Below are positions 34,780 through 43,068 of a stretch of DNA of 64,000 nt, in pieces. Under the pieces are notes generated by a model, which was given only the letters and a program-made list of their open reading frames with translations, made no database searches and was not told where the DNA came from. Both the position numbers and the translations under genes were made by a program. Location of the stretch: the NCBI GenBank assembly GCA_963819635.1, contig CAWFWX010000005.1, positions 930,001 through 994,000 of the forward strand, in the 5' to 3' direction. This DNA is from JACVRW01 sp963819635. Lineage in GTDB: Bacteria; Actinomycetota; Thermoleophilia; Solirubrobacterales; Thermoleophilaceae. The stretch's first letter is position 1. Each line of letters opens with the position of its first letter.

Positions 34780-35386
34780 GTCGCAGACACTAAGTGGTGT
34801 GATCGCCGCGCTCCCAGCGGACGTGGAGTCGTGGAGCAGCGTCGTGCTGAGCTGTGCCCAGGTCCTCGCCCTGGCCGTCGCGGGGTGGTGGACGTACACG
34901 CGCTTCATCAAGCAGCGCCAGCCCTTCCCGCGCGCCACCGTCGAGCTCGTGATCGCACACCGCGAGCTCGACGCGGAGCACACGTTCCTTCGAGTCGTCG
35001 CAAAGGTCAACAATGTCGGCACCGCCCTGCTGGCGACCGAGGAGCTACGCGCCGACGTGTATCAGGTGCGTCCGGTGGCTCCCGAAACCGCTGCGAGGCT
35101 GACCGACGAGACGCTGGTCCCAGACGGAGAACGCGAGGCCGACTTGCCGTGCATCGGGACGCGCAGCCTGCCGTTCAATGCGCAGATCGAGCCAGGCGAG
35201 TGGGACGAATTCGGGTTCGATTTCGTGGTCCGGCAGGAGGTCTCGACGGTCTTGCTGTACACGTACATCAAGAACGTGACGCAACGGCGGAGAGAGCTTG
35301 GATGGACCGTGACCAAGCTCTACGATCTCGACGACGCGCGAGGAGAAGCGCGCGAGCGAACCGAGACCGCGGGGATGAAGCCATGA
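34778..35386 (+). CDS. Uncharacterised membrane-anchored protein
   Basis: The 202-residue protein has one transmembrane helix near the N-terminus (about residues 23-45, VVLSCAQVLALAVAGWWTY) followed by a soluble beta-rich domain (TVELVIAHRELDAEHTFLRV, FNAQIEPGEWDEFGFDFVV). I do not recognise it. Its ATG overlaps the ATG of the divergent GST gene in a shared CATG, which leaves no promoter room; GTG 34799 is an alternative start. It overlaps the next small gene by ATGA. Confidence 0.6.
   Translation: MSQTLSGVIAALPADVESWSSVVLSCAQVLALAVAGWWTYTRFIKQRQPFPRATVELVIAHRELDAEHTFLRVVAKVNNVGTALLATEELRADVYQVRPVAPETAARLTDETLVPDGEREADLPCIGTRSLPFNAQIEPGEWDEFGFDFVVRQEVSTVLLYTYIKNVTQRRRELGWTVTKLYDLDDARGEARERTETAGMKP
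34787..34792 (-). promoter_or_regulatory. -10 box (TAGTGT) of the GST-like gene
   Basis: TAGTGT is followed by exactly 7 nt and the ATG. The box lies inside the proposed start region of the divergent gene, which argues that the divergent gene may begin further in, at GTG 34799. Confidence 0.4.
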
Positions 35387-35565
35387 CCTCAGAGCAGCCA
35401 CCGCCGCGCAGACCCGAGCCGCCGCCCCAGCCGCCGCCCCCTTCGGCGCCCGCGCCGGGACCCGAGCACCCGCCGCCGTCCGGCCCCGTTCCGGGGGGTC
35501 CACCGGCACCGCGGCAGCAGCCGCCGCGCAAGCCGCCGTTCTGGCGACGGCGGCGCAAGGACTAG
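35383..35565 (+). CDS. Small proline-rich protein with basic C-terminus
   Basis: This 60-residue protein is almost half proline (PPPRRPEPPPQPPPP near the start) and ends in FWRRRRKD. It has no predicted fold and no membrane segment. It starts inside the stop of the preceding membrane-anchored protein (ATGA), so it is translationally coupled to it. Function unknown; low complexity means some caution about whether it is a real gene. Confidence 0.45.
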   Translation: MTSEQPPPRRPEPPPQPPPPSAPAPGPEHPPPSGPVPGGPPAPRQQPPRKPPFWRRRRKD

Positions 35566-35587
35566 CGCACCCCCCGGCCGTTCCGCG

Positions 35588-35613
35588 GTACCCCCCCGAC
35601 CGGGGGGTACTGT
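35588..35613 (+). promoter_or_regulatory. C6/G6 inverted repeat overlapping a -10 box before fabD
   Basis: GTACCCCCC (35588-35596) and GGGGGGTAC (35602-35610) form a perfect 9-bp inverted repeat with a 5-nt gap. TACTGT (35608-35613) overlaps its right arm and fits a -10 box. The repeat ends 50 bp before the fabD ATG, matching the geometry of the repeat before the gene at 31475. It is a candidate operator of the fab operon, or a terminator of the gene upstream. Confidence 0.45.
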
Positions 35614-35660
35614 GGCGCGCCCGGCTAACCGAGCCGCTTCCCCAGACAAGCTCTATGTAG

Positions 35661-36503
35661 ATGGCTCGCGACGAACACACTGCGCTGCTCTTCCCCGGGC
35701 AGGGCAGCCAAACGGCTGACATGCGGGAGACCGTGGAGCGGCAGCTGCCCGACCTGCTCGAGCTTGCGTTCGAGGAGGTCGGCCCCGACCTGTTCGAACG
35801 CGCCACCGACGGCACCCGCTGGGCCCAGCCCGCGATCTACTGCGCGGCCCTCGCCGGCTCGCGCGAGCTCGGGGTGGAGGCAGACCTGATGGCCGGCCAC
35901 TCGCTCGGCGAGATCACCGCGCTCGTCGACGCCGGCGCGATCGGCGCCGAGGACGGGCTCCGGCTCGTGGCCGCGCGCGGCCGGCTCATGCAGGAGGCCG
36001 CGGACGAGACAGGCGATGGCGGCATGACGGCCGTGCGCGCGCGGGACGACAACCGCGACGCGATCGCGGAGGTCGCCGCGGAGGCGGGCGTTCAGATCGC
36101 CAACGACAACGCGCCCGACCAGATCGTCCTCTCGGGCGCCGTCGGCGCGCTCGACGCCGCCGAGGCGCTCCTGAAGGAGCGCGGCATCCGCGGCAAGCGC
36201 CTGCCCGTGGCCGGCGCCTTCCACTCGCCGCTGATGGAGCCCGCGGTCGAGCCGTTCCGCACGGCGGTCGAGGCGATCGAGATCGCCGAGCCGCGCGTGC
36301 CCGTCTACTCGTGCGTGACCGCGGAGCCGTTCGACGACATCCGCGAGCGCCTCGTCGAGGCGATCACGCATTCGGTCCGCTGGCTCGAGGTCATGCGCGC
36401 GCTCGAGGCGCGCGGCGTGACCAGCTTCGTGGAGACAGGACCGGGCCGGGTGCTCACGAACCTCGTGAAGAAGTCCCTTGCGATGGAGGCCGCCGGTGCG
36501 TAG
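35661..36503 (+). CDS. fabD: Malonyl-CoA:ACP transacylase
   Basis: FabD loads malonyl groups onto acyl carrier protein. The 280-residue protein has LLFPGQGSQ at the start, the nucleophile serine S81 in AGHSLGE, and the catalytic histidine region GAFHSPLMEP. It opens the fab operon; fabH starts inside its last codons. No clear ribosome-binding site precedes ATG 35661, but no better start is visible. Confidence 0.95.
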   Translation: MARDEHTALLFPGQGSQTADMRETVERQLPDLLELAFEEVGPDLFERATDGTRWAQPAIYCAALAGSRELGVEADLMAGHSLGEITALVDAGAIGAEDGLRLVAARGRLMQEAADETGDGGMTAVRARDDNRDAIAEVAAEAGVQIANDNAPDQIVLSGAVGALDAAEALLKERGIRGKRLPVAGAFHSPLMEPAVEPFRTAVEAIEIAEPRVPVYSCVTAEPFDDIRERLVEAITHSVRWLEVMRALEARGVTSFVETGPGRVLTNLVKKSLAMEAAGA

Positions 36504-37554
36504 CACCGAGCTGGTGTGGCCGGACGCGAGGGCGGCCGTGCGCGAAGCCGCCGCATCCGACCCCGCAGCGGCGGTGACGGCGACCCCCATGCCGTGGGAC
36601 CGCCACCTGCGCGCGGCCGCCCTGGCGTCCGTCGCAATGGCGGTGCCGGAGCGGGTCGTGACGAACGCGGAGGTCGCCGAGGGGGCGGGCGTGACGGAGC
36701 AGTGGATCGTCCACCGCACGGGCGTCCACGAGCGCCGCCATGTCTCCGAGGGCGAGACCCTCCAGGACCTCGCGGCGGCGGCGGGCCGCCAGGCGCTCGA
36801 GGACGCCGGCGTGTCCGCCGAGGACGTTGACCTCGTGCTCCTCGCGACCGTCTCGGCCGACGAGCTGCTGCCGAATGCCGCTCCGCTCCTGGCCAAGGAT
36901 CTCGGCGCCGTCCGCGCCGGAGCCATGGACATCGGCGCAGCCTGCACCGGCTTCCTGTCGGCGCTTCAGCTGGCGGCCGCCCAGGTCGAGGGAGGCCGGT
37001 GCGAGAACGTGCTGGTCGTCGGCGCCGAGGTGCTGAGCCGCTTCGTGGACAAGCGCGACCGCGGAACTTCGGCCCTGTTCGCTGACGGCGCGGGCGCTGC
37101 CGTGGTCACTCCCGCCGTGGAAGGCGGCGGACGGATCGGCGAGATCGTCCTGCGCTGCGACGGGAGCGGCGGACCCTCGATAAGGGCGGCTCTCGACGAG
37201 CAGATCATCCACATGCAGGGCCACGACACCTTCAAGGCGGCGGTCCAGCGGATGTCCGAGGCCAGCGTCGAGGCCATCGGCCGCGCGGGCCTCGGCCTCG
37301 ACGACATCGGCCTGTTCGTGTTCCACCAGGCGAACGCACGCATCCTCACCGCGGTGACCGAGCGACTGGGGCTCGAGAGCGACCGCGTGATCAACTCGAT
37401 CGACCGCTACGGCAACACCTCGGCCGCCACGCTTCCGATCGCTCTCGCCGACGCGCGCGAGCGCGGGATGCTCGACCCCGGCATGAACGTGCTGCTCGCC
37501 GCATTCGGCGCGGGTTTCACGTGGGGCGCAGGCGTGATCGAATGGGCGGCATGA
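36496..37554 (+). CDS. fabH: 3-oxoacyl-ACP synthase III
   Basis: FabH starts fatty-acid synthesis by condensing an acyl-CoA primer with malonyl-ACP. The catalytic triad is C150 (DIGAACTGF), His in FVFHQANARI and Asn in RYGNTSAAT. GTG 36496 is preceded by GGAGG with a 6-nt gap, giving 352 residues; about 30 N-terminal residues precede the usual beginning (ASVAMAVPERVVTN). It overlaps fabD by 8 bp and fabG by ATGA. Confidence 0.95.
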   Translation: MRSTELVWPDARAAVREAAASDPAAAVTATPMPWDRHLRAAALASVAMAVPERVVTNAEVAEGAGVTEQWIVHRTGVHERRHVSEGETLQDLAAAAGRQALEDAGVSAEDVDLVLLATVSADELLPNAAPLLAKDLGAVRAGAMDIGAACTGFLSALQLAAAQVEGGRCENVLVVGAEVLSRFVDKRDRGTSALFADGAGAAVVTPAVEGGGRIGEIVLRCDGSGGPSIRAALDEQIIHMQGHDTFKAAVQRMSEASVEAIGRAGLGLDDIGLFVFHQANARILTAVTERLGLESDRVINSIDRYGNTSAATLPIALADARERGMLDPGMNVLLAAFGAGFTWGAGVIEWAA

Positions 37555-38288
37555 ATGGACGACCCGATGGCAGCGCACTCGTCACGGGAGCATCACGCGG
37601 AATCGGAGCGGCGATCGCCAAGACGCTCGCGCGGGAGGGCTGGCCTGTGGGCGTGAACTACCGCAGCGACGACGACGCGGCCAACGCCGTGGTCGAGGAG
37701 ATCACGCAGGCGGGCGGCCGCGCGAAGGCGCTCAAGGGCGACGTGGCCGATCGCGACACCGCCGATGCACTCTTCACGGCGCTCGAGGAGGAGTTCGGGC
37801 CCGTGCTCGTGCTCGTGAACAACGCGGGCGTGCGCGCGGACGGCCTGGCGCCGATGATCGACGACGACGACTGGGACAGGGTCGTCGACACGAACCTGTC
37901 GGCCGCCTTCAGGCTCACGCGCCGCGCGCTGCGGCCGATGATCCGCAACCGCTACGGGCGCGTCGTGAACATCGCCTCCATCGTGGGCGCCGTTCGCGGG
38001 AACGCCGGACAGGCGAACTACGCCGCGTCGAAGGCCGGCCTCGTCGCGATGACGCGGACCGTCGCCGCTGAGGTGGCCCGCCGCGGCGTGACGGTCAATG
38101 CGGTGGCCCCCGGGCTGATCGAGACGGACATGACCGAGGGCATCGCCGAGAACTTGCTGGAGCATGTGCCGGCCCAACGGGCGGGCACGCCGGATGAGGT
38201 GGCCGAGTGCGTGCGCTTCCTGGCGTCGGATGGCGCCGCGTACGTGACCGGCGTCTGCCTCACCGTCGATGGAGGGCTCACCGCCTAA
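37551..38288 (+). CDS. fabG: 3-oxoacyl-ACP reductase
   Basis: FabG reduces beta-ketoacyl-ACP with NADPH. The 245-residue SDR has ALVTGASRGIGAAIA, NNAGVRADGL, the IASIVGAVRGNAGQANYAASKAG block with catalytic Ser, Tyr and Lys, and NAVAPGLIETDMT. Its position between fabH and acpP in one operon marks it as the synthase reductase rather than a general SDR. It starts in an ATGA overlap. Confidence 0.95.
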   Translation: MNGRPDGSALVTGASRGIGAAIAKTLAREGWPVGVNYRSDDDAANAVVEEITQAGGRAKALKGDVADRDTADALFTALEEEFGPVLVLVNNAGVRADGLAPMIDDDDWDRVVDTNLSAAFRLTRRALRPMIRNRYGRVVNIASIVGAVRGNAGQANYAASKAGLVAMTRTVAAEVARRGVTVNAVAPGLIETDMTEGIAENLLEHVPAQRAGTPDEVAECVRFLASDGAAYVTGVCLTVDGGLTA

Positions 38289-38311
38289 TCAAGGACAAGG
38301 AGAACGAACGA

Positions 38312-38560
38312 ATGGCAGCTACAGCTACACGTGAGGAGATCGAGAGCCGCGTTTTCTCGGCGCTCGAGGAGTTCGGCGCCGAGCCGGACCAGATCAACCC
38401 CGACGCGACCTTCGAGTCGCTCGACATCGACTCGCTCGATCTCGTCGAGCTCGCCCAGATCGTCGAGGACGACTACGGCGTGCAGCTCAAGGGTGAGGAC
38501 ATGGAAGGAGTCAAGACCGTCCGTCAGGCCGTCGACCTGGTGATGTCGAAGCTGGGATGA
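38312..38560 (+). CDS. acpP: Acyl carrier protein
   Basis: The 82-residue acidic protein carries growing acyl chains on a phosphopantetheine arm attached to S41 in DIDSLDLVEL. AAGGAG lies 9 nt before the ATG, one of the few strong ribosome-binding sites in this operon, as expected for an abundant protein. It overlaps fabF by ATGA. Confidence 0.97.
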   Translation: MAATATREEIESRVFSALEEFGAEPDQINPDATFESLDIDSLDLVELAQIVEDDYGVQLKGEDMEGVKTVRQAVDLVMSKLG

Positions 38561-39759
38561 CTCGGTCGGTCGTCATCACGGGCGTTGGTGCGGTCACGCC
38601 GCTTGGCGTGGGCGCCCGGACGCTGCACGAGCGCTGGAGCGCGGGCGTTTCCGGGATCGAGGACGGCTTCGGCCGCGCGACCGAGTTCGAGCCCAAGGAG
38701 CACCTCTCAACCAAGGAGGTGCGCCGCTCGGACCGCTTCACCCAGCTCGCGCTGGCGGCTGCGCAGGAAGCGCTCGAGGACGCCGGCTGGAAGGACGGCT
38801 CGCCCTACGACCCGGACCGCTCCGCATCGGTGATCGGCACCGGGATCGGCGGGATCGGCACCCTCGAGAGGGAGCACATCGTGCTCCAGCAGGAGGGCGC
38901 CGAGCGCATCTCGCCGCTCTCGATCCCGCTGCTGATGGCCAACGCGGCCTCCGGCGTGATCGCGATGAAGCACGACCTGCGCGGCCAGTCCTTCGGGACG
39001 GTGTCGGCCTGCGCGGCCGGCGCGCACGCGATCGGCATGGCCGAGCGGCTGATCCGCTACGGCGACGCCGACGCGGTCGTGACCGGCGGCTCGGAGGCGG
39101 CGATCACGCCGCTCGCGACCGCCGCGTTTGCGCGCATGGACGCCCTCAGCGACTCCGGCGTCTCGCGTCCGTTCGACCGCCGACGCGACGGCTTCGTGAT
39201 GGGCGAGGGCGCCGGGATTCTGGTGCTCGAGGAGGAGGAGGCGGCCCGCGAGCGCGGCGCGCGCATCCTGGGATACGTGCGCGGCTACGCGTCGACCTCC
39301 GATGCGCATCACCTGACCGCGCCGGAGCCGAGCGGCCGCGGGGCTGCCCGCGCGATGGAGCTCGCCCTGAAGGACGCGGGCATCGAGGCGTCTGACGTGC
39401 TGTACGTGAACGCGCACGGCACCTCCACTCCGCTGAACGACCGCGCCGAGACGAACGCCATCAAGACGGCGCTCGGCGAGGAACTGGCGGCCAAGATCCC
39501 GGTCAGCTCCACGAAGTCGGCGATCGGGCACCTGCTCGGGGCGGCCGGCGCGGTGGAGTCGATCGCCACGCTGCTCGCGCTGCGCGACCGGATCGCACCG
39601 CCCACCCTCAACTACGGCGAGCCCGACGAGGGGCTCGACCTCGACTACGTTCCCAACGAGGCCCGCCCGCTGCAGAACGGCGACGTCCGAGCAATCGGAC
39701 TGTCGAACGCGTTCGGCTTCGGCGGCCACAACGCAGTTCTCTGCCTGGAGGCTTCATGA
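38557..39759 (+). CDS. fabF: 3-oxoacyl-ACP synthase II
   Basis: FabF elongates acyl-ACP by decarboxylative condensation. The 400-residue protein has the nucleophile C152 in SACAAGAHAIG, the histidines in NAHGTST and AIGHLLGAAG, and the glycine-rich end SNAFGFGGHN. It overlaps acpP and accD by ATGA. Confidence 0.96.
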   Translation: MTRSVVITGVGAVTPLGVGARTLHERWSAGVSGIEDGFGRATEFEPKEHLSTKEVRRSDRFTQLALAAAQEALEDAGWKDGSPYDPDRSASVIGTGIGGIGTLEREHIVLQQEGAERISPLSIPLLMANAASGVIAMKHDLRGQSFGTVSACAAGAHAIGMAERLIRYGDADAVVTGGSEAAITPLATAAFARMDALSDSGVSRPFDRRRDGFVMGEGAGILVLEEEEAARERGARILGYVRGYASTSDAHHLTAPEPSGRGAARAMELALKDAGIEASDVLYVNAHGTSTPLNDRAETNAIKTALGEELAAKIPVSSTKSAIGHLLGAAGAVESIATLLALRDRIAPPTLNYGEPDEGLDLDYVPNEARPLQNGDVRAIGLSNAFGFGGHNAVLCLEAS

Positions 39760-41238
39760 GCGCACTTGCGGACAGGATGCCCGCTGAGCGCATTTCCGCC
39801 CTGCTGAAGGAGCCCCGCGAGGTCACCGCTCGCGACCGGCTCGAGTTGCTGTGTGACCCCGGGTCGCTCCACGTCATCCGCTCGACGGTGCTTCCGCGCC
39901 GGGAGTCGAAGCGGATGCAGGACGGCGACGGCGTCGTGGGCGCCGCCGGGACGATCTCCGGCCGGCCGATCTACTGCTACGCGCAGGACCAGTCGTTCGC
40001 CGGCGGCTCGCTCGGAGAGGCGCATGCCGAGACGATCGTGCGTGTGATGCAGCTCGCCGGCCGCGCCGGCGCGCCCGTCATCGGGTTCGTTGCCTCGGGC
40101 GGCGCCCGGATGGACGACGGCATCGCCGCGCTCGGCGGCTACGGGCGGATCTTCCGCGAGAGCGTGAAGCTGTCCGGCCGCGTGCCGCAGATCTCGGTCA
40201 TCACCGGCGTCTCCGGCGGGCGGCGGCGCCTACTCGCCCGCGCTGACCGACTTCGTCGTCATGACCGAGGGCTCGGCGATGTTCCTCACCGGTCCCGGCG
40301 TGGTGCGCGAGGTGATGGGCGAGGACGTGGACGCCGAGGCCCTCGGCGGACCGCGAGTGCACGCGAAGAACGGCGTCTGCCAGTTCGTGGCGGAGAACGA
40401 CCACGAGGCGGTCGGCCTGGTGCGCGAGCTGCTCGCGCACCTGCCCCAGCGCGCCGGCGACAGGCCGCCGCACGGGGTGCCGGCGCCGGTGCCGTCGCTC
40501 GACCCCGGACGCACCGTGCCCGACCTGGCTCGCAAGGTCTACGACGTGCGCGACGTGATCCGGGCGGTCGTGGACAACGAAGAGATCCTCGAGGTGTCCG
40601 AGCGCTGGGCTCGCAACATGGTCACGGCCTACTGCCGCATCGACGGGCGGTCGGTCGGCGTGATCGCCAACCAGCCTTGGTACCTCGGCGGCGTGATCGA
40701 CGCCGACGCCGCGCAGAAGGCGGCCAAGTTCGTCCGCACCTGCAACTCGTATGGGATCCCGCTCGTCGTCTTCGTTGACACGCCCGGCTTCCTGCCGGGG
40801 ACCAAGCAGGAGGGGCTCGGCGTGATCCGCCACGGCGCGAAGCTGCTGCACGCGTTCGCCGAGGCCGTCGTGCCGAAGATCACGGTGGTGCTCCGCAAGG
40901 CCTACGGCGGCGGCTTCATCACGATGAACTCGAAGGACCTGGGCGCCGACCTCGCACTCGCGTGGCCGGATGCGCAGATCGGGATCATGGGCCCGAAGCA
41001 GGCGGTGGGGATCACTCACCGGCGCGCGATCGCGGCCGCGGACGACCCTGCCGCGGAGCACGACAGGCTGGCGGCGGAGTACGAGGCCGAGCACGTGTCG
41101 GCGGCGGCCGCCGCGCGCGAGGGCTTCATCGACGAGCTGGTGGCGCCGACCGAGACACGCAGGCGGCTCGCCGGCGCGCTCGCGGCGCTATCGGGTGCCG
41201 GCAGCTACGGCAACGGCCCGGGGAACGTGCCGCTGTGA
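39756..41238 (+). CDS. accD: Acyl-CoA carboxylase carboxyltransferase subunit (frameshifted in this sequence)
   Basis: The protein joins the beta and alpha halves of a carboxyltransferase, as in actinobacterial AccD-type and propionyl-CoA carboxylase subunits, and makes malonyl-CoA or a homologue. The first half has DRLELLCDPGS, QDQSFAGGSLGE and VASGGARMDDG. The frame breaks after ISVITGVSGG; removing one G near 40218-40220 restores GGAYSPALTDFVVMTEGSAMFLTGP. The second half has LVVFVDTPGFLPG, RKAYGGGFITM and AWPDAQIGIMGPKQAV. The repaired length is 493 residues. It shares TGATG with the SGNH gene. Confidence 0.92.
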
Positions 41239-41816
41239 TGTACGTCGCTCTCGGCGACAGCTTCACCGCGGGCACCGAGCCCGGTGAGCCCCGCTGGCCC
41301 GACGAGCTCGCGCGCGAGCTGGGCGGCGACTACGTGAACCTTGCGGAGGTCGGCGCCACGAGCGAGCACGTGGAGCTCGAGCAGCTCGAGCGCGCGCTCG
41401 AGCTGCGCCCGGACGTTGTGACGCTCGTCTGCGGCGCGAACGACGTGCTCTTCTCGACGCGTCCCGATCCGGACGCCTACGCGGCGCGCCTTGCCCGCAT
41501 GTTCGCGCGCCTGCGGCGCGAAGTCCCGAACGTCGCGGTGGTGACCGCCACCTATCCGGACATCACTCGCTTCCTCGACCTGCGGCCGCGTACGCGTGCG
41601 CGTGTGGAGGAGGGGATGCGACGCTTCAACGGAGTCGTGCGGAGCGTCGCCCGGCGCCACGACGTTGTGCTGATGGAGAGCTTCGACCATCCCGAGGCAA
41701 GCAAACGAGCCATCTACGCCGACGACGGCTTCCACCCCTCCGAGGAGGGTCACCGCGCGGCCGCGCGCGAGTTCCTGCGCGCACTCAAGAAGCGCCTCCG
41801 GCTGAGCGCAGCGTGA
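41238..41816 (+). CDS. SGNH/GDSL-type hydrolase
   Basis: The 192-residue protein has the four SGNH blocks: nucleophile Ser in ALGDSFTAGTEP, a Gly in the second block, Asn in VCGANDVLF, and DGFHPSEEGH with catalytic Asp and His. There is no signal peptide, so it is cytosolic. Its place inside the fatty-acid operon (TGATG with accD, GTGA with the MaoC-like gene) suggests a thioesterase or lysophospholipase-like role in acyl chain release, which is inference. Confidence 0.88.
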   Translation: MYVALGDSFTAGTEPGEPRWPDELARELGGDYVNLAEVGATSEHVELEQLERALELRPDVVTLVCGANDVLFSTRPDPDAYAARLARMFARLRREVPNVAVVTATYPDITRFLDLRPRTRARVEEGMRRFNGVVRSVARRHDVVLMESFDHPEASKRAIYADDGFHPSEEGHRAAAREFLRALKKRLRLSAA

Positions 41817-42286
41817 GCGGAGCCGCACCCGCGCATCCAGCGAGCGCACTCGCCTCGCTCTTCGAGCGCGGCTTCGCCGAGCTTGGCGTCGGTGACCGCT
41901 TCACGACCGCAGCTCGCCCGGTCCGCGAGGCCGACATCCTCGACTTCGCCGCCCTGACGGGGGATTCGCACCCTCAGCACGTGGACGCCGACTGGGCCGC
42001 GGAGTCGCGCTTCGGCGAGCAGATCGCGCACGGGCTGCTCGTGCTCTCGTTCGCCGTCGGCCTCCTCCCGCTCGATCCCGAGCGCGTCGTCGCGCTCCGG
42101 CGGGTGGGCGACGCCGTCTTCAAGCAACCTGTGAAGATCGGTGACGCCTTGCACGTGGAGGTTGAAATCACGCGCACCCAGGAGCTCGATGCGGAGCACG
42201 GCCTCGTCGAGACGCGCCTGCGGATCGTGAACCAGCACGGGAGGCTCGCGGTGCGTGCGAGCGTCGAGCTGGTGTGGCGAGCCTGA
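41813..42286 (+). CDS. MaoC-like (R)-3-hydroxyacyl dehydratase
   Basis: The 157-residue hot-dog protein has the hydratase 2 motif in ILDFAALTGDSHPQHVDADWAAESRFGEQIAHGLL, where the Asp-x4-His pair is catalytic. The N-terminus adds about 25 residues. No fabA or fabZ gene is present in the cluster, so this protein probably provides the dehydration step, as HadAB does in mycobacteria. It shares TGATG with the enoyl reductase. Confidence 0.88.
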   Translation: MSGAAPAHPASALASLFERGFAELGVGDRFTTAARPVREADILDFAALTGDSHPQHVDADWAAESRFGEQIAHGLLVLSFAVGLLPLDPERVVALRRVGDAVFKQPVKIGDALHVEVEITRTQELDAEHGLVETRLRIVNQHGRLAVRASVELVWRA

Positions 42287-43059
42287 TGCTCGAGGGCAAG
42301 CGCCTTCTCATCACCGGCGTTCTGACGAAGGGCAGCATCGCCTACACGGTCGCCGAGCGGGCCCAGCAGGGCGGAGCCCAGGTGGTCCTGACCGGCTTCG
42401 GCCGGACGCGCCGGATGACCGAGCGCGCCGCGGCCCGGCTTCCGGACCCACCCGACGTGCTCGAGCTGGACGTGAACAACCCGGCTGACTTCGAGACGCT
42501 CGCGACCGAGCTGCGCGACCGCTGGGGCGGCGTCGACGGCGCGCTGCACGCCATCGCGTTCGCGCCGGGCGACGCGCTGGGCGGGAACTTCATGTCGGCG
42601 CCGCCCGAGTCGGCCGAGCTCGCCTTCCGGACGAGCGCCTACTCGTTCAAGGCGCTGGCGGAGTCGCTCGTCCCGCTGATGGACGGCGGCGGCAGCCTCG
42701 TGGGGATGGACTTCGACGCGAGCGTGGCCTGGCCCGTCTACGACTGGATGGGCGTGGCGAAGGCGGCGCTCGAGTCGGTGTCCCGCTACCTGGCGCGCGA
42801 CCTGGGTGAGCAGAGCGTGCGCGTGAACCTCATCTCGGCCGGGCCCGTGGAGACCCCCGCTGCGCAGGGAATCCCCGGCTTTGACGCACTGGCTGGACTG
42901 TGGGGCGCCCAGGCCCCGCTCGGCTGGGACACCAGCGACCCCGGACCGGTGGCCGACGCCGTGCTCTTCCTCCTGTCGGACCTCGCCCGCGGGATAACCG
43001 GCGAGATCCTCCACGTGGACGGCGGCTTCCACGCAATGGGCGCGCCGCTCAAGCCGTAG
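42286..43059 (+). CDS. fabI: Enoyl-ACP reductase, InhA-type
   Basis: It performs the last reduction of the elongation cycle with NADH. The 257-residue protein starts LEGKRLLITGVLTKGSIAYTVA and has QVVLTGFGR, very like mycobacterial InhA. Catalytic Y152 and K159 have the Y-x6-K spacing of enoyl reductases (VYDWMGVAKAALESV). NLISAGPVETPAA and ITGEILHVDGGFHAMG complete the family set. ATG 42286 overlaps the MaoC-like stop as TGATG. Confidence 0.94.
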   Translation: MLEGKRLLITGVLTKGSIAYTVAERAQQGGAQVVLTGFGRTRRMTERAAARLPDPPDVLELDVNNPADFETLATELRDRWGGVDGALHAIAFAPGDALGGNFMSAPPESAELAFRTSAYSFKALAESLVPLMDGGGSLVGMDFDASVAWPVYDWMGVAKAALESVSRYLARDLGEQSVRVNLISAGPVETPAAQGIPGFDALAGLWGAQAPLGWDTSDPGPVADAVLFLLSDLARGITGEILHVDGGFHAMGAPLKP

Positions 43060-43062
43060 GCT
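43057..43062 (+). promoter_or_regulatory. -10 box (TAGGCT) before coaX
   Basis: TAGGCT overlaps the fabI stop codon and lies 6 nt before the coaX GTG. A leaderless promoter is possible. Confidence 0.3.
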
Positions 43063-43068
43063 GCGCGC

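Noticed and set aside
9270..40220. Programmed ribosomal frameshifting in the five broken genes
   Set aside because: No common slippery heptamer, no stimulatory structure and no shared direction (four are base gains, one a loss). These families are not known to frameshift.
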